DNA of 64,000 nucleotides from Flavobacterium franklandianum. GTDB taxonomy: Bacteria; Bacteroidota; Bacteroidia; Flavobacteriales; Flavobacteriaceae. Under the pieces are notes generated by a model that worked only from the letters and a program-made list of their open reading frames with translations, did no database searches and was not told the origin of the DNA. The stretch covers positions 1 to 64,000 of the forward strand of contig NZ_VJZR01000004.1 of assembly GCF_007097365.1 (NCBI RefSeq), written 5' to 3'. Position 1 is the stretch's first letter. Each line of letters starts with the position of its first letter. This document shows positions 16,613 to 25,800 of the stretch, in pieces. Both the position numbers and the translations under genes were made by a program.

Positions 16613-17800
16613 TTATTTAATTTTTTTGCAAATTAAAACTATTTTATTGTCATTTTCATCAGTTGTAAAGAAACAATATTGTTTTCCACCTTCTTTTATT
16701 TTCCATTTTTTGCGAATGCTATCTACCGTTTCTGGAAAATTTCGGGTGGTGATATTGAATTGTTTTCCTTCTAGAAAAATTTTCATCTCTTTTTTGTGAT
16801 ATTCAATGGTATTATCAATTTCGAAAATTCTTCCAGGAAAGGCGATAATTTCAGAATTAGTATATAAATGCGAATGTTTATGGAGTTTTTTGAGTTTATA
16901 AAATATGCCAATTTCATCAAATCCGCCTGATTTCATTATCGCACTGTTGGGTTCATATAAATAATTCGCTGGCAAACCATATTCAGGATTTTCGGAATTT
17001 TCATTGAATACAAACTCGAAAGTATCTCTTTTTTCCTTGACTATGTTAATAGTTTTCAGGATTGTTTTTCCAAAATAATTTTTGTGTAATTCCCATAATA
17101 ATTCCTTGACTTCATTTTCTAGAGCTATAATATGTATCGATTTTACGTTTTTTAGTTCGGATAATCCAGCCGAAATATCGAGGAGAGGTGCTGTTTTTAT
17201 TAGAATTCTATCCGAAGAATTAAATAAAAAATCGAGATGTTCAGGAACATTGGGCAAACAATCTTTGAGCATAAAAACTTTGCCTTTGGCATCACTTCTT
17301 CTGGAAGGGTCAATGTAAATCCAATCGTATTCAGCCTTTAATTGCGACAAAATCTCTAAGCTATCTCCTGAAAGACATCTTATGTTTTTTACATTGAGTT
17401 GCTCGAAATTGTGTTTAACGATATTGGAAAGTTCAGGGTTTATTTCGCAATGAGTTACCTTGTTTATTTTTTTTGCAAAATAAAAATCGTCAACACCAAA
17501 ACCTCCAGTTAAATCAATGAGACTTTCGCCAGAAACAATTTCGGATTTATAGGAAGCAGTTTTTTCGGATGAGGTTTGTTCAACAGAAATTTTGCTGGGA
17601 TAAATGATGTTTTTGGTAGCAAACCAATGGGGTAATTTCTCTTTCGATTTGGTTTTAGCCTCAATTTGATTTAAAATAGAAACCCACTCCATTACAGGAA
17701 ATGGATTTTTTTGCAAAGCCAATTTAGTAATAGTTTTATCAATAGACGAATTGATAAATTCTTGAATTTCAGAATTCAATAGCTTTAAATCCAAAATCAA
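16613..17800 (-). CDS. class I SAM-dependent methyltransferase with THUMP-like domain
   Basis: A 395-residue protein with a Rossmann methyltransferase core in the middle: SLIDLTGGFGVDDFYFAK (SAM loop), THCEINPELS, and WIYIDPSRRSDAKGK, where DPSRR acts as motif IV. The C-terminal 100 residues (FPGRIFEIDNT, NITTRNFPETVDSIRKKWK) match the THUMP-like extension common in Bacteroidota homologues. It is probably an RNA methyltransferase; the target is unknown. It starts with TTG, overlapping the TGA of the upstream permease (TTGA), which suggests translational coupling. Confidence 0.8.
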   Translation of the reverse strand: MILDLKLLNSEIQEFINSSIDKTITKLALQKNPFPVMEWVSILNQIEAKTKSKEKLPHWFATKNIIYPSKISVEQTSSEKTASYKSEIVSGESLIDLTGGFGVDDFYFAKKINKVTHCEINPELSNIVKHNFEQLNVKNIRCLSGDSLEILSQLKAEYDWIYIDPSRRSDAKGKVFMLKDCLPNVPEHLDFLFNSSDRILIKTAPLLDISAGLSELKNVKSIHIIALENEVKELLWELHKNYFGKTILKTINIVKEKRDTFEFVFNENSENPEYGLPANYLYEPNSAIMKSGGFDEIGIFYKLKKLHKHSHLYTNSEIIAFPGRIFEIDNTIEYHKKEMKIFLEGKQFNITTRNFPETVDSIRKKWKIKEGGKQYCFFTTDENDNKIVLICKKIK

Positions 17801-18888
17801 ATGTTTTTAGTAAGTAGCTGAATTACTTTGTTTTCTGGAAAAAATTCTTTCCCAATTACTTTCATAATAGTGTATAACGGTACAGCGATAATCATTCCTA
17901 AAATACCGGATAGAAACCCAGCAATCAGGATAACTAGGAAGATTTCGAGAGGATGTGAACTAACACTTTTGGAAAAAATTAGAGGTTGTGATAAGTTGTT
18001 GTCAATCACTTGAACAATCCAAAAGCCTATTAAAACATAGATTGTAGTGGGTAAAATTACGGTTTGAAAATCAGAGCCTAAATTGCTCAACATTGTCAAA
18101 ATAGCTGCTAAAATCGATGCTATTAACGGTCCAATGTAAGGTACAATATTCAAAACAGCACATAAAAAGGCAATTATTAATAGATTGGGAATGCCAAAAA
18201 TAGATAACACAATTACATATAAAATAAAAACTATAAATAATTGAAGCAATAATCCAATGAAATAGCGAGAAAGTAAATAATTTATTTTGTGAACCGAATT
18301 CAATATTTGTTCTTCGTGTGTGTCAGGAATCAATTTTTTTGCTCCAACAATGAAAAGTAATCGGTCTTTAAGAAAGAAAAAAGTAATAAATAAAACGGAG
18401 GCTAATCCCATACCAAAACTTCCAATTGTACCTAATACGCTATTTAAAAAATTGGGAATAAAATTGAAATTTAATTTAGAAGTCACATTGGCTTCTTTAA
18501 GCATTTCTTCAGAATCAATATTATGACTTTCTAGAAAAGTGATCGCTTGGTCTGATAATTCGGTTATGTTTTCTTCAATTTCAGCTGATTTAAGTAATGA
18601 TAAATTTTGTCCTTGTGCAGAAATCAAAGGAATAAACATCAGTACAAAGCCAGCAATGAAAAGGATAAAAATGGAAAGTGTAGCAATTGTTGCCAAGGTG
18701 TGTTTGAATTTTAATCTTCTTTTGAAGAAATCAAGAATTGGATTTCCTATTAAAGTAAGTATCAAAGCCACTACGAGATAGATTATAACCGATTGAATTA
18801 GATAAATAAAAGATATGGATATTGTGGTTAAAACTATAAAGCCTATGGCTCTTAAAATTCCGTTTCCAATAATTTTTGATGTAATCAT
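17797..18888 (-). CDS. AI-2E family transporter (PerM-like permease)
   Basis: A polytopic inner-membrane protein of about 363 residues in the AI-2 exporter/PerM superfamily. It has N-terminal membrane pairs (GFIVLTTISISFIYLIQSVI), a soluble insert of roughly residues 95-150, and the conserved C-terminal half with NIVPYIGPLIASILAAI and the late SSHPLEIFLVILIAGFLSG. The Met at 18888 is chosen because the upstream extension to 18933 is not hydrophobic and overlaps a terminator stem. Family members export varied substrates; nothing here identifies the substrate. Confidence 0.85.
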   Translation of the reverse strand: MITSKIIGNGILRAIGFIVLTTISISFIYLIQSVIIYLVVALILTLIGNPILDFFKRRLKFKHTLATIATLSIFILFIAGFVLMFIPLISAQGQNLSLLKSAEIEENITELSDQAITFLESHNIDSEEMLKEANVTSKLNFNFIPNFLNSVLGTIGSFGMGLASVLFITFFFLKDRLLFIVGAKKLIPDTHEEQILNSVHKINYLLSRYFIGLLLQLFIVFILYVIVLSIFGIPNLLIIAFLCAVLNIVPYIGPLIASILAAILTMLSNLGSDFQTVILPTTIYVLIGFWIVQVIDNNLSQPLIFSKSVSSHPLEIFLVILIAGFLSGILGMIIAVPLYTIMKVIGKEFFPENKVIQLLTKNI

Positions 18889-18912
18889 TTTTGATTTTTT
18901 TGAGGTTAAAGA

Positions 18913-18944
18913 TAAAAAAAAACTCGCTAACAAGTAGCGAGTTT
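18913..18944 (-). terminator. terminator of the M43 protease gene
   Basis: AAACTCGCTA at 18920-18929 pairs perfectly with TAGCGAGTTT at 18935-18944 around a 5-base loop. On the minus strand the stem is followed by a run of T. It lies 23 bases after the stop of the protease gene. Confidence 0.85.
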
Positions 18945-18966
18945 CATATTTATAACACTAAAAAAA

Positions 18967-19929
18967 TTATATTCCAAATGCAGATCTAGCGCCGCCAGAA
19001 ACAAATATAGCAGACATTCTTGATTTTTGTCCGTTTGTAAACAGATACATTCCTCTATCGTCTGTGTAGTCCATATAATTCATCGTCATTTCGTTATGGG
19101 CTGGTAAACATGTGCTTACGTAAGGATATGTAGGTACTCCGAAGTTTGAAGTATTGGCAACAGGTGTATCTGCAACTAGGTCATTTCCGCAAGAAGCGTC
19201 TCCCCAGATATGTCGTAAATTCATCCAGTGACCTACTTCATGAGTTGCGGTTCTTCCTAAATTATAGGGGTAAGATGCACCAGAGTTAGGTGTTACGCCA
19301 ACATATTGTGAATCACAAACAACTCCGTCAGTAGCCGATGAACCACCTGGAAATTGTGCATAACCCAAAATTCCTCCTCCAATGGTACAAACCCAAAAGT
19401 TTAATGTAGTAGAAGGTGTTGTAGGATCTAAGCCTCCTTTTTTTGTGCTTTTCATAGCATCCCTGGTTCCCCAAGATGTTTTAGTCGTGGCTTTGCGATT
19501 AATTTTTACCAATTCAAATGTAATATCAACATTAGCTTTTATCCCAGACCATTCAGCAGGAACATTCGCAAAATCAGGGTTTGTGGCAGTAAAATCTTTG
19601 TTTAAAACATCAATTTGTGATTGTATTTGAGCATCAGAAATGTTTTCGGCCACTGTTCTGTACAAAACATTGACAACAACTGGAATTACAATTTTTCCAT
19701 TTACTAATCTGAAATTAGGATTTGAAGTTCTTTTTTGTGTAAAAGCTTCAATTTTATTCATTCTAATGGCTAAAGTAGGATCGGCGGCCAATAGTTCTTC
19801 GAGAACCTCTTGTGAGGCACAATGACGACGCGCACTAGCATTTTTTGTTGAATCGGCTAAATCTGTTGAGTCGTTTTGACAAGAGAAAAGCATCAGGATT
19901 ACTGCTGCGGATAAAAGAATTTTTTTCAC
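18967..19929 (-). CDS. M43 (pappalysin-type) zinc metalloprotease, lipoprotein
   Basis: A 320-residue exported protease. The signal peptide ends in a lipobox (LMLFSCQND). The catalytic zinc motif HEVGHWMNLRHIWG fits HExxHxxxxxH, and the Met-turn segment NEMTMNYMDYTDD follows. CASQEVLEELLAADP near the N-terminus and IPVVVNVLYRTVAENISD resemble the propeptide and fold start of cytophagalysin-like M43B proteases. It is short and carries no C-terminal T9SS sorting domain, so it is probably anchored or periplasmic rather than secreted by T9SS. It stands alone, with its own promoter and terminator. Confidence 0.92.
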   Translation of the reverse strand: MKKILLSAAVILMLFSCQNDSTDLADSTKNASARRHCASQEVLEELLAADPTLAIRMNKIEAFTQKRTSNPNFRLVNGKIVIPVVVNVLYRTVAENISDAQIQSQIDVLNKDFTATNPDFANVPAEWSGIKANVDITFELVKINRKATTKTSWGTRDAMKSTKKGGLDPTTPSTTLNFWVCTIGGGILGYAQFPGGSSATDGVVCDSQYVGVTPNSGASYPYNLGRTATHEVGHWMNLRHIWGDASCGNDLVADTPVANTSNFGVPTYPYVSTCLPAHNEMTMNYMDYTDDRGMYLFTNGQKSRMSAIFVSGGARSAFGI

Positions 19930-19983
19930 AGTATCAAATGTTAAATATTTAATGATTTGAATTAATTATTTACAATTGTATAA

Positions 19984-20016
19984 CAAATTTATTAAAACAA
20001 CAAATAATTTCACAAA
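19984..20016 (-). promoter_or_regulatory. promoter of the M43 protease gene
   Basis: On the minus strand TAAATTTG (19984-19991) matches the -7 consensus and TTTG (20013-20016) the -33, with a 21-base spacer, 55 bases upstream of the ATG. Confidence 0.5.
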
Positions 20017-20090
20017 AAAGCATACTATTTGTTTGTAGTTTCTGTCTTCTTCAAATTTAATATAGATTGTTTAAAATTTTAAAAATGAAA

Positions 20091-20732
20091 TCAATTATTA
20101 AAAATGTAATTCAAAATGTTGGCTCCCATTTTTAAAGCTTTCTCACGAACTTCTATAGGATCGTTATTAACCTCGGCATCTTCCCAGCCATCTCCCAGAT
20201 CACATTCAAAAGTATAAAGCAATACTAATCTATTTTCGACAAAAACGCCAAAAGCTTGAGGGCGTTTTCCATCGTGTTCGTGAATTTTGGGTAATCCACT
20301 CGCAAATAAATAAGGTTTTTGAAAAATGAGATGATTAGCAGGAATTTCGACCAAATCAGTATTAGGAAAAATTTTCTTAATTTCTTTTCGGATGTATTCA
20401 TTCATTCCGTAATTGTCATCTATATGTAGAAAACCACCCGAAGTCAAATAATTCCTTAGATTACTGACATCGGCATCGCTAAAAACAACATTTCCGTGCC
20501 CGGTCATATGCACAAACGGATAGGAAAACAAGTCAGGACTGCTGGGAGTTACAGTGGCTGGTTTTAATTTTATCTTTGTGTTAATATTGGCGTTGCAATA
20601 TTTTATCAAATTGGGTAAAGATGTAGGATTTGCATACCAATCGCCGCCACCACTGTATTTTACCAAGGCAATTTCTTGGGAAAATAGAGTAGTGCAACAC
20701 AATAAAATCAAACTTATAAAAAGATTTTTCAT
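20091..20732 (-). CDS. DUF4159-family secreted protein
   Basis: A 213-residue exported protein with a signal peptide (SLILLCCTTLFSQ). Motifs typical of DUF4159 are visible: VKYSGGGDWYANPTSLPNLI, YPFVHMTGHGNVVFSD, LTSGGFLHIDDNYGMNEYI, and the end ECDLGDGWED. The fold resembles a glutamine-amidotransferase/ThuA-like domain. The biochemical role of the family is not known. It is monocistronic as far as can be seen. Confidence 0.85.
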   Translation of the reverse strand: MKNLFISLILLCCTTLFSQEIALVKYSGGGDWYANPTSLPNLIKYCNANINTKIKLKPATVTPSSPDLFSYPFVHMTGHGNVVFSDADVSNLRNYLTSGGFLHIDDNYGMNEYIRKEIKKIFPNTDLVEIPANHLIFQKPYLFASGLPKIHEHDGKRPQAFGVFVENRLVLLYTFECDLGDGWEDAEVNNDPIEVREKALKMGANILNYIFNN

Positions 20733-20852
20733 AAACTTCTGAAATCTAAATTAGTTTATCTTCAATCATTATTCAATGTCGATTATTTAAGAATTCATTC
20801 GTCACTTCGAGTGATTTTGAATTGTAATGCGATAGCTTTACTCTTCAAAATT

Positions 20853-20887
20853 GTATCGAGAAGCTTCATTGTTAGGGTTCTCGATAC
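20853..20887. repeat. hairpin inside an intergenic inverted-repeat element
   Basis: GTATCGAGAA (20853-20862) pairs perfectly with TTCTCGATAC (20878-20887). It is nested in a larger imperfect palindrome: TGCGATAGCTTT near 20828 is complementary to AAAGCTATCGCA near 20901, and CACTTCGAGTG near 20802 corresponds to CACTCGAA near 20924. The arrangement resembles a REP-like intergenic element. Confidence 0.7.
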
Positions 20888-20896
20888 ATTTAATTA

Positions 20897-21007
20897 AAAA
20901 AAGCTATCGCATTTTTAATTAAACACTCGAACTGACGAGCTGTTATTCATTTAAAAAAGCTATCGCATTTTTAATTAAACACTCGAACTGACGAGCTGTT
21001 ATTCATT
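20897..21007. repeat. two tandem copies of a 56-bp repeat at the end of rsmE
   Basis: Bases 20897-20952 and 20953-21007 are identical over 55 bases, each carrying AGCTATCGCATTTTTAATT and ACTCGAACTGACGAGC. The second copy overlaps the last codons and stop of rsmE (TTATTCATT read on the minus strand), so the duplication includes the gene's end. Each unit is also one arm of the intergenic palindrome. Confidence 0.85.
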
Positions 21008-21703
21008 AAAAAAAACAACACTATGACAAGCCACAATAGCAGCTGTTTCGGTTCTTAATCTAGTGTTTCCCAAAGATACCGGAACATAGTTGTTTTCGAG
21101 TGCCAATGCTATTTCTTTTTCAGTAAAATCGCCTTCGGGACCAATGAGCAAAGTAACATTTTCGTTGGGTTTTAAAACTGATTTTAGTGTTTTTTTATCG
21201 GTTTCCTCGCAATGAGCTATGAGTTGTAATCCATTATTTTTAAGTTTTATAAATTCTTTGAAACTAATAGCTTCATTGAGTTTTGGAAGAAATAAAACAT
21301 TGGATTGTTTCATTGCAGTCAACAAAATTTTCTCAAAACGTTCTCTATTTACCACTTTTCGTTCTGAGCGATCACAAATAATTGGCGTGATTTCGTGAAT
21401 ACCAATCTCGGTGGCTTTTTCTAGAAACCATTCGTAACGGTCATTCATTTTGGTCGGGGCAACAGCCAGATGCAATTGAAATTTTGAAGGCTCCGTTTTT
21501 TCGACCGTAAGAATTTTTACCGTGCATTTATTGTCTGAAGCTAGAGTGATTTCAGTTTTGAATAATAAGCCTAGACCATTAGTCACGTATAAAATATCAG
21601 TGTCTTTTTTCCGTAATACTTTTATAATATGCTTGCTTTCTTCTTTGTCAAAAGAAAAATTTTCAGTGGTTTCGTCAATCGTTGGATTATAAAATAATTG
21701 CAT
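20999..21703 (-). CDS. rsmE: 16S rRNA (uracil(1498)-N(3))-methyltransferase
   Basis: Methylates N3 of U1498 in 16S rRNA using SAM. The 234-residue SPOUT enzyme starts with the PUA-like domain (MQLFYNPTIDE, KEESKHIIKVLRKKD). It continues with the knot domain: KFQLHLAVAPTKMNDRYEW, KATEIGIHEITPIICDRSER, LLIGPEGDFTEKEI and SLGNTRLRTETAAIVA, which are the family signatures. The last codons lie inside a tandem 56-bp repeat. It is 3 bases downstream of tsaD on the same strand. Confidence 0.96.
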   Translation of the reverse strand: MQLFYNPTIDETTENFSFDKEESKHIIKVLRKKDTDILYVTNGLGLLFKTEITLASDNKCTVKILTVEKTEPSKFQLHLAVAPTKMNDRYEWFLEKATEIGIHEITPIICDRSERKVVNRERFEKILLTAMKQSNVLFLPKLNEAISFKEFIKLKNNGLQLIAHCEETDKKTLKSVLKPNENVTLLIGPEGDFTEKEIALALENNYVPVSLGNTRLRTETAAIVACHSVVFFNE

Positions 21704-21706
21704 AGT

Positions 21707-22729
21707 TTAGAATTGAATTCTTGCTTTAGAAACAACGGAAGAAGTTTCGAAATTTTGGGATAAAAACTTTTGATAACCTACAATTCCAATCATTGCAGCA
21801 TTATCGGTGGTGTATTCAAATTTTGGAATGTAGGTTTTCCAACCGTATTTATTTTCGGTTTCTTTCAAAGTATTTCGAATTCCAGAATTGGCAGAAACAC
21901 CTCCACCAATGGCGATTTGTTTGATTCCAGTTTCTTTTACGGCCAATTTTAATTTGTCCATCAAAATTTCGATAATCGTATGTTGGATGGATGCGCAAAT
22001 ATCATTGAGGTTTTCTTCAACAAAATTGGGGTTTTCTAATTTTTTCTTTTGGATAAAATACAAAATAGCTGTTTTCAATCCCGAGAAACTGAAGTCTAAA
22101 CCGGGAACTTTTGGTTTGGTAAAGGCAAAAGCTTTCGGATTTCCGAGTTGGGCATATTTATCAACCAATGGTCCGCCAGGATAGGGAAGTCCTAGTATTT
22201 TGGCGCTTTTATCAAACGCTTCCCCAACAGCATCATCGGTGGTTTCGCCAATAATTTCCATATCAAAAAAGTCGTTAACTTTCACGATTTGAGTATGTCC
22301 ACCAGAAATGGTCAAAGCCAAAAAAGGAAATGTAGGTTTGTCAAATCCATCTTCGTCAATGAAATGAGCCAAAATATGGGCTTGCATATGATTTACGGCA
22401 ATCAAAGGAATGTTTAAAGCCAAAGACAATGACTTTGCAAATGAACTTCCTACTAGCAATGAACCCATTAATCCGGGACCTTGTGTGAATGCAATTGCGG
22501 ATAATTGTTCTTTTGTTATATTTGCTTTACGTAAAGCAGCATCAATGACTGGAACAATATTTTGTTGGTGTGCACGAGAAGCCAATTCTGGAACAACACC
22601 TCCGTATTGACTATGTATCAATTGGTTAGCTACTACGTTCGACAGTACTTTGTCGTTGTGCAAAACCGCTGCAGCAGTGTCATCACAAGAACTTTCGATA
22701 GCAAGAATAAAAACCTCGGAATTTTGCAT
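21707..22729 (-). CDS. tsaD: tRNA N6-adenosine threonylcarbamoyltransferase
   Basis: Transfers threonylcarbamoyl to A37 of ANN-decoding tRNAs together with TsaB and TsaE. The roughly 340-residue ASKHA protein has LAIESSCDDTAAAVL, the metal-binding HMQAHILAHF, TISGGHTQIV, TTDDAVGEAFDKSAKILGLP, FSFSGLKTA and GGGVSANSGIR. The Met at 22729 is preferred to 22762 because family members start a few residues before the VFILAIESSCDD strand. It is divergent from tamB, the usual Bacteroidota neighbour, and upstream of rsmE. Confidence 0.96.
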   Translation of the reverse strand: MQNSEVFILAIESSCDDTAAAVLHNDKVLSNVVANQLIHSQYGGVVPELASRAHQQNIVPVIDAALRKANITKEQLSAIAFTQGPGLMGSLLVGSSFAKSLSLALNIPLIAVNHMQAHILAHFIDEDGFDKPTFPFLALTISGGHTQIVKVNDFFDMEIIGETTDDAVGEAFDKSAKILGLPYPGGPLVDKYAQLGNPKAFAFTKPKVPGLDFSFSGLKTAILYFIQKKKLENPNFVEENLNDICASIQHTIIEILMDKLKLAVKETGIKQIAIGGGVSANSGIRNTLKETENKYGWKTYIPKFEYTTDNAAMIGIVGYQKFLSQNFETSSVVSKARIQF

Positions 22730-22750
22730 AAAAAGGCACAAATTTTGAAT

Positions 22751-22758
22751 TATATTTG
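22751..22758 (+). promoter_or_regulatory. -7 promoter element of tamB
   Basis: TATATTTG matches the Bacteroidota -7 element, 70 bases before the tamB start. It lies inside the longer tsaD frame, supporting the shorter TsaD. Confidence 0.45.
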
Positions 22759-22789
22759 ACAATCCGTAATATATACTTTACGGAGGAGC

Positions 22790-22797
22790 CAAAATTA
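22790..22797 (-). promoter_or_regulatory. -7 promoter element of tsaD
   Basis: Minus-strand TAATTTTG matches TAnnTTTG, about 60 bases upstream of the tsaD ATG at 22729, back to back with the tamB element. Confidence 0.4.
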
Positions 22798-22828
22798 AAG
22801 AATTTTTATCTAAAATTGCTTTCTTTCG

Positions 22829-25800
22829 TTGTGCAAAATAAAAATTCAGAATAAATTTAAACCACAAATAGGTATCAAAAAAATCATTAAAATAGTATTT
22901 CGTACGATTCTTGCACTCATTCTGCTAGTTCTGTTACTAGGTATTGCATTGACGGTACCATTTGTTCAAACTAAAATTGGGAATTATGTAACGAATACGC
23001 TCAACGAAAAATACAAGATAAGTATCAATGTTGAGGAAGTTTCTTTGACGGTTTTTGGTGGAATGAAGCTAAAAAATGTTTTGATTCTAGATCATCATAA
23101 AGATACTTTGATCTCGGCTAACCGAATAAAAACCAATATTTTAGACTGGAGTAAAATAGCCGATGGCGATTTGGTTTTTGGGGATATTGCATTAGATAGT
23201 TTGTATTTCAATATGAAAACTTACAAAAAGGAAAAACACTCCAATCTTGATAAATTTGTAGCTGCATTTAATTCGAATGCTCCACCTTCAAACAAAAAAT
23301 TTCTATTAACAGCCACCAAAGTAAAAATCACTAACGGTCATTACAGTCTTATTGACGAGAATAGAGCCAATCCAAAAGATGTTGATTTTACAAAGATTAA
23401 TCTAGCGGCTACTGCTTTGAAAATATATGGACCTGAGGTGACTACCACTATCAATTCCTTATCGTTTCAGGATCATCGAGGCATATTTATAGAAGATATA
23501 AGTACAAAATTCAGTTATACTCAGAAACATATTAAACTTGAAAATCTTGAATTAGTTACCAAAGAATCCAATCTAAAAGGTTCGGTGGTGATGAATTATG
23601 AAATTGAAGATTTTGCTCATTTTACAGATAAAGTTCAGTTTGATATTAAACTGGAAAATGCGGCTTTGGCCTCTAATGATATTCGCAGTTTTTATAATGA
23701 ATTAGGGAAAAATCAGCTTTTCAAAATCAAGGGAAGAATTAAAGGCCCATTGAATAATCTTGTTTTATCAAATTTAAGATTAATCGATTCTAAGAAATCT
23801 CAAATCATAGGTACAATCAATTTCAAAAATTTTTTTCCAAGCAAAGGAAAAGAATTTTATATGAATGGTAGGTTTGCCAAACTTTCTACTAGTTACGATG
23901 ATTTGGTTACTATTTTGCCCAATGTTTTAGGTAAAACGCTACCTGTTATTTTGAAAAAATTGGGCACCATCAATTTAGTGGGAAATGCTCAGGTTACTAC
24001 AACTTCTCTAGATGCCAGTTTTGTATTGGCCTCACAAATAGGGAATGTAAAATCAAATTTAGTTATTGATAACATGAATTTATCAGATGAAGCTACCTAT
24101 GCAGGAAATGTTGTCTTAGATAATTTTGATATTGGGACATTTATCGATAGAAAAGACTTAGGAAAAGCAAGTTTGAATCTTGATATTGAGGGTCAAGGTT
24201 TTTCTAAAAAATCATTGAATACTTCTGTAAAAGGAAGTGTTGCTCAAATAAACTATAACAATTATACCTATAGTAATTTAGATTTGAATGGTAATTTTAT
24301 TAGAGGTCTTTATAAAGGTCAAGTTAAAGCGAATGATCCAAATTTGAAAATGAATTTTGACGGATTGGTAGATTTGAGTAAAAAGAATAGCCGATATGAT
24401 TTTCATATTAATGTAGAAAATGCCGACCTAAAAAAATTAAATTTCATGAAAGATAGTATTTCCATATTCCAAGGAGATGTTATCGTGAATTTGTCTGGCA
24501 ATACAATCGACAATCTTACCGGGGATGTTTTTATAAATAAAACGACCTATCAAAATACAAAAGCAACTTATTCTTTTGATGATTTTTATATCAATTCTAC
24601 TTTTGACCAATACGCTGTGAGAACCATAAAGGTAAATTCTCATGATATTATTGAAGGTGAAATTGTAGGGAAATTTCAATTCAATCAGTTGGAGAAATTA
24701 GTGATGAATTCGCTGGGAAGTCTTTATGCTAATTTTAAACCTGAAAAAGTTAAAAAAGGGCAGTTTCTGAAATTTAATTTTGCCATTTATAATAAAATAA
24801 TCGAAATCTTTTATCCTCAAATTTCGATAGCAACAAATACCCTTGTTAAGGGAAATATCAACTCAGATAATCAAGAATTTAAGTTCAATTTCAATTCACC
24901 AAAAGTTACCGCATCTACGAACACATTCGATAATATTAGAGTAAAAATTGATAATAAAAATCCGCTTTATAATGCTTTCATTGAATTGGATAGCATAAAA
25001 ACAAAGTTTTATAAAATTCAAGATTTTAGTTTGATAAATGTGACTATGAAAGACACTCTATTCTTTCGATCGGAGTTTAAAGGCGGTACACGAGGTCAAG
25101 ATTATTTCAATCTGAATTTGTATCATACTATAAATAAAGACAACAATAATGTAGTTGGAATACATAAATCCGAGATAAAACTCAAGGATTATTTGTGGTT
25201 TTTGAACGAAAAAGAAACGCCTAATAATCAAATTGTTTTTGATAAATCTTTTACAAATTTCAATTTTGACAACATTATTCTAACTCACCAAAACCAAGAA
25301 ATCACTTTTATGGGTGATATAAAGGGTAAAACATACAAGGATTTAAAATTAAGTTTTAAAAATGTTGATATAAACCAAATTACCCCCGCAGATCCAAAGT
25401 TTGTCATCAATGGAAATTTAGATGCCATCATCAATTATAAACAAGATAAATCCATTTTTCAGCCTACAGCATCAATTCAAATTGAGAGTTTGAATATTAA
25501 TAATACGAATTTGGGTAATTTGAATTTTGATATTACAGGTGATGAAACATTTAGGAAATTTGCTGTAAATTCATCTATCGAAAATGAAAATTTGGAGTCT
25601 TTCAGTGTCGATGGGAACTTTGAAATTGTAGGCAAAAACACCATTCTTGATTTACAATTAAAGCTTGATAAATTCAATTTAGGAATTTTAGGACCGCTTG
25701 GAGGTGATGTGATTTCGAACATTAGAGGCTTTGCTTCTGGAAATGCTAGTATTGCGGGAAATCTCAAAAAGCCCGAAATCAATGGGCGACTTTATGTAGA

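Noticed and set aside
20897..21007. CRISPR array
   Set aside because: Only two directly abutting units with no spacers, and the unit is part of a palindrome reaching into rsmE.
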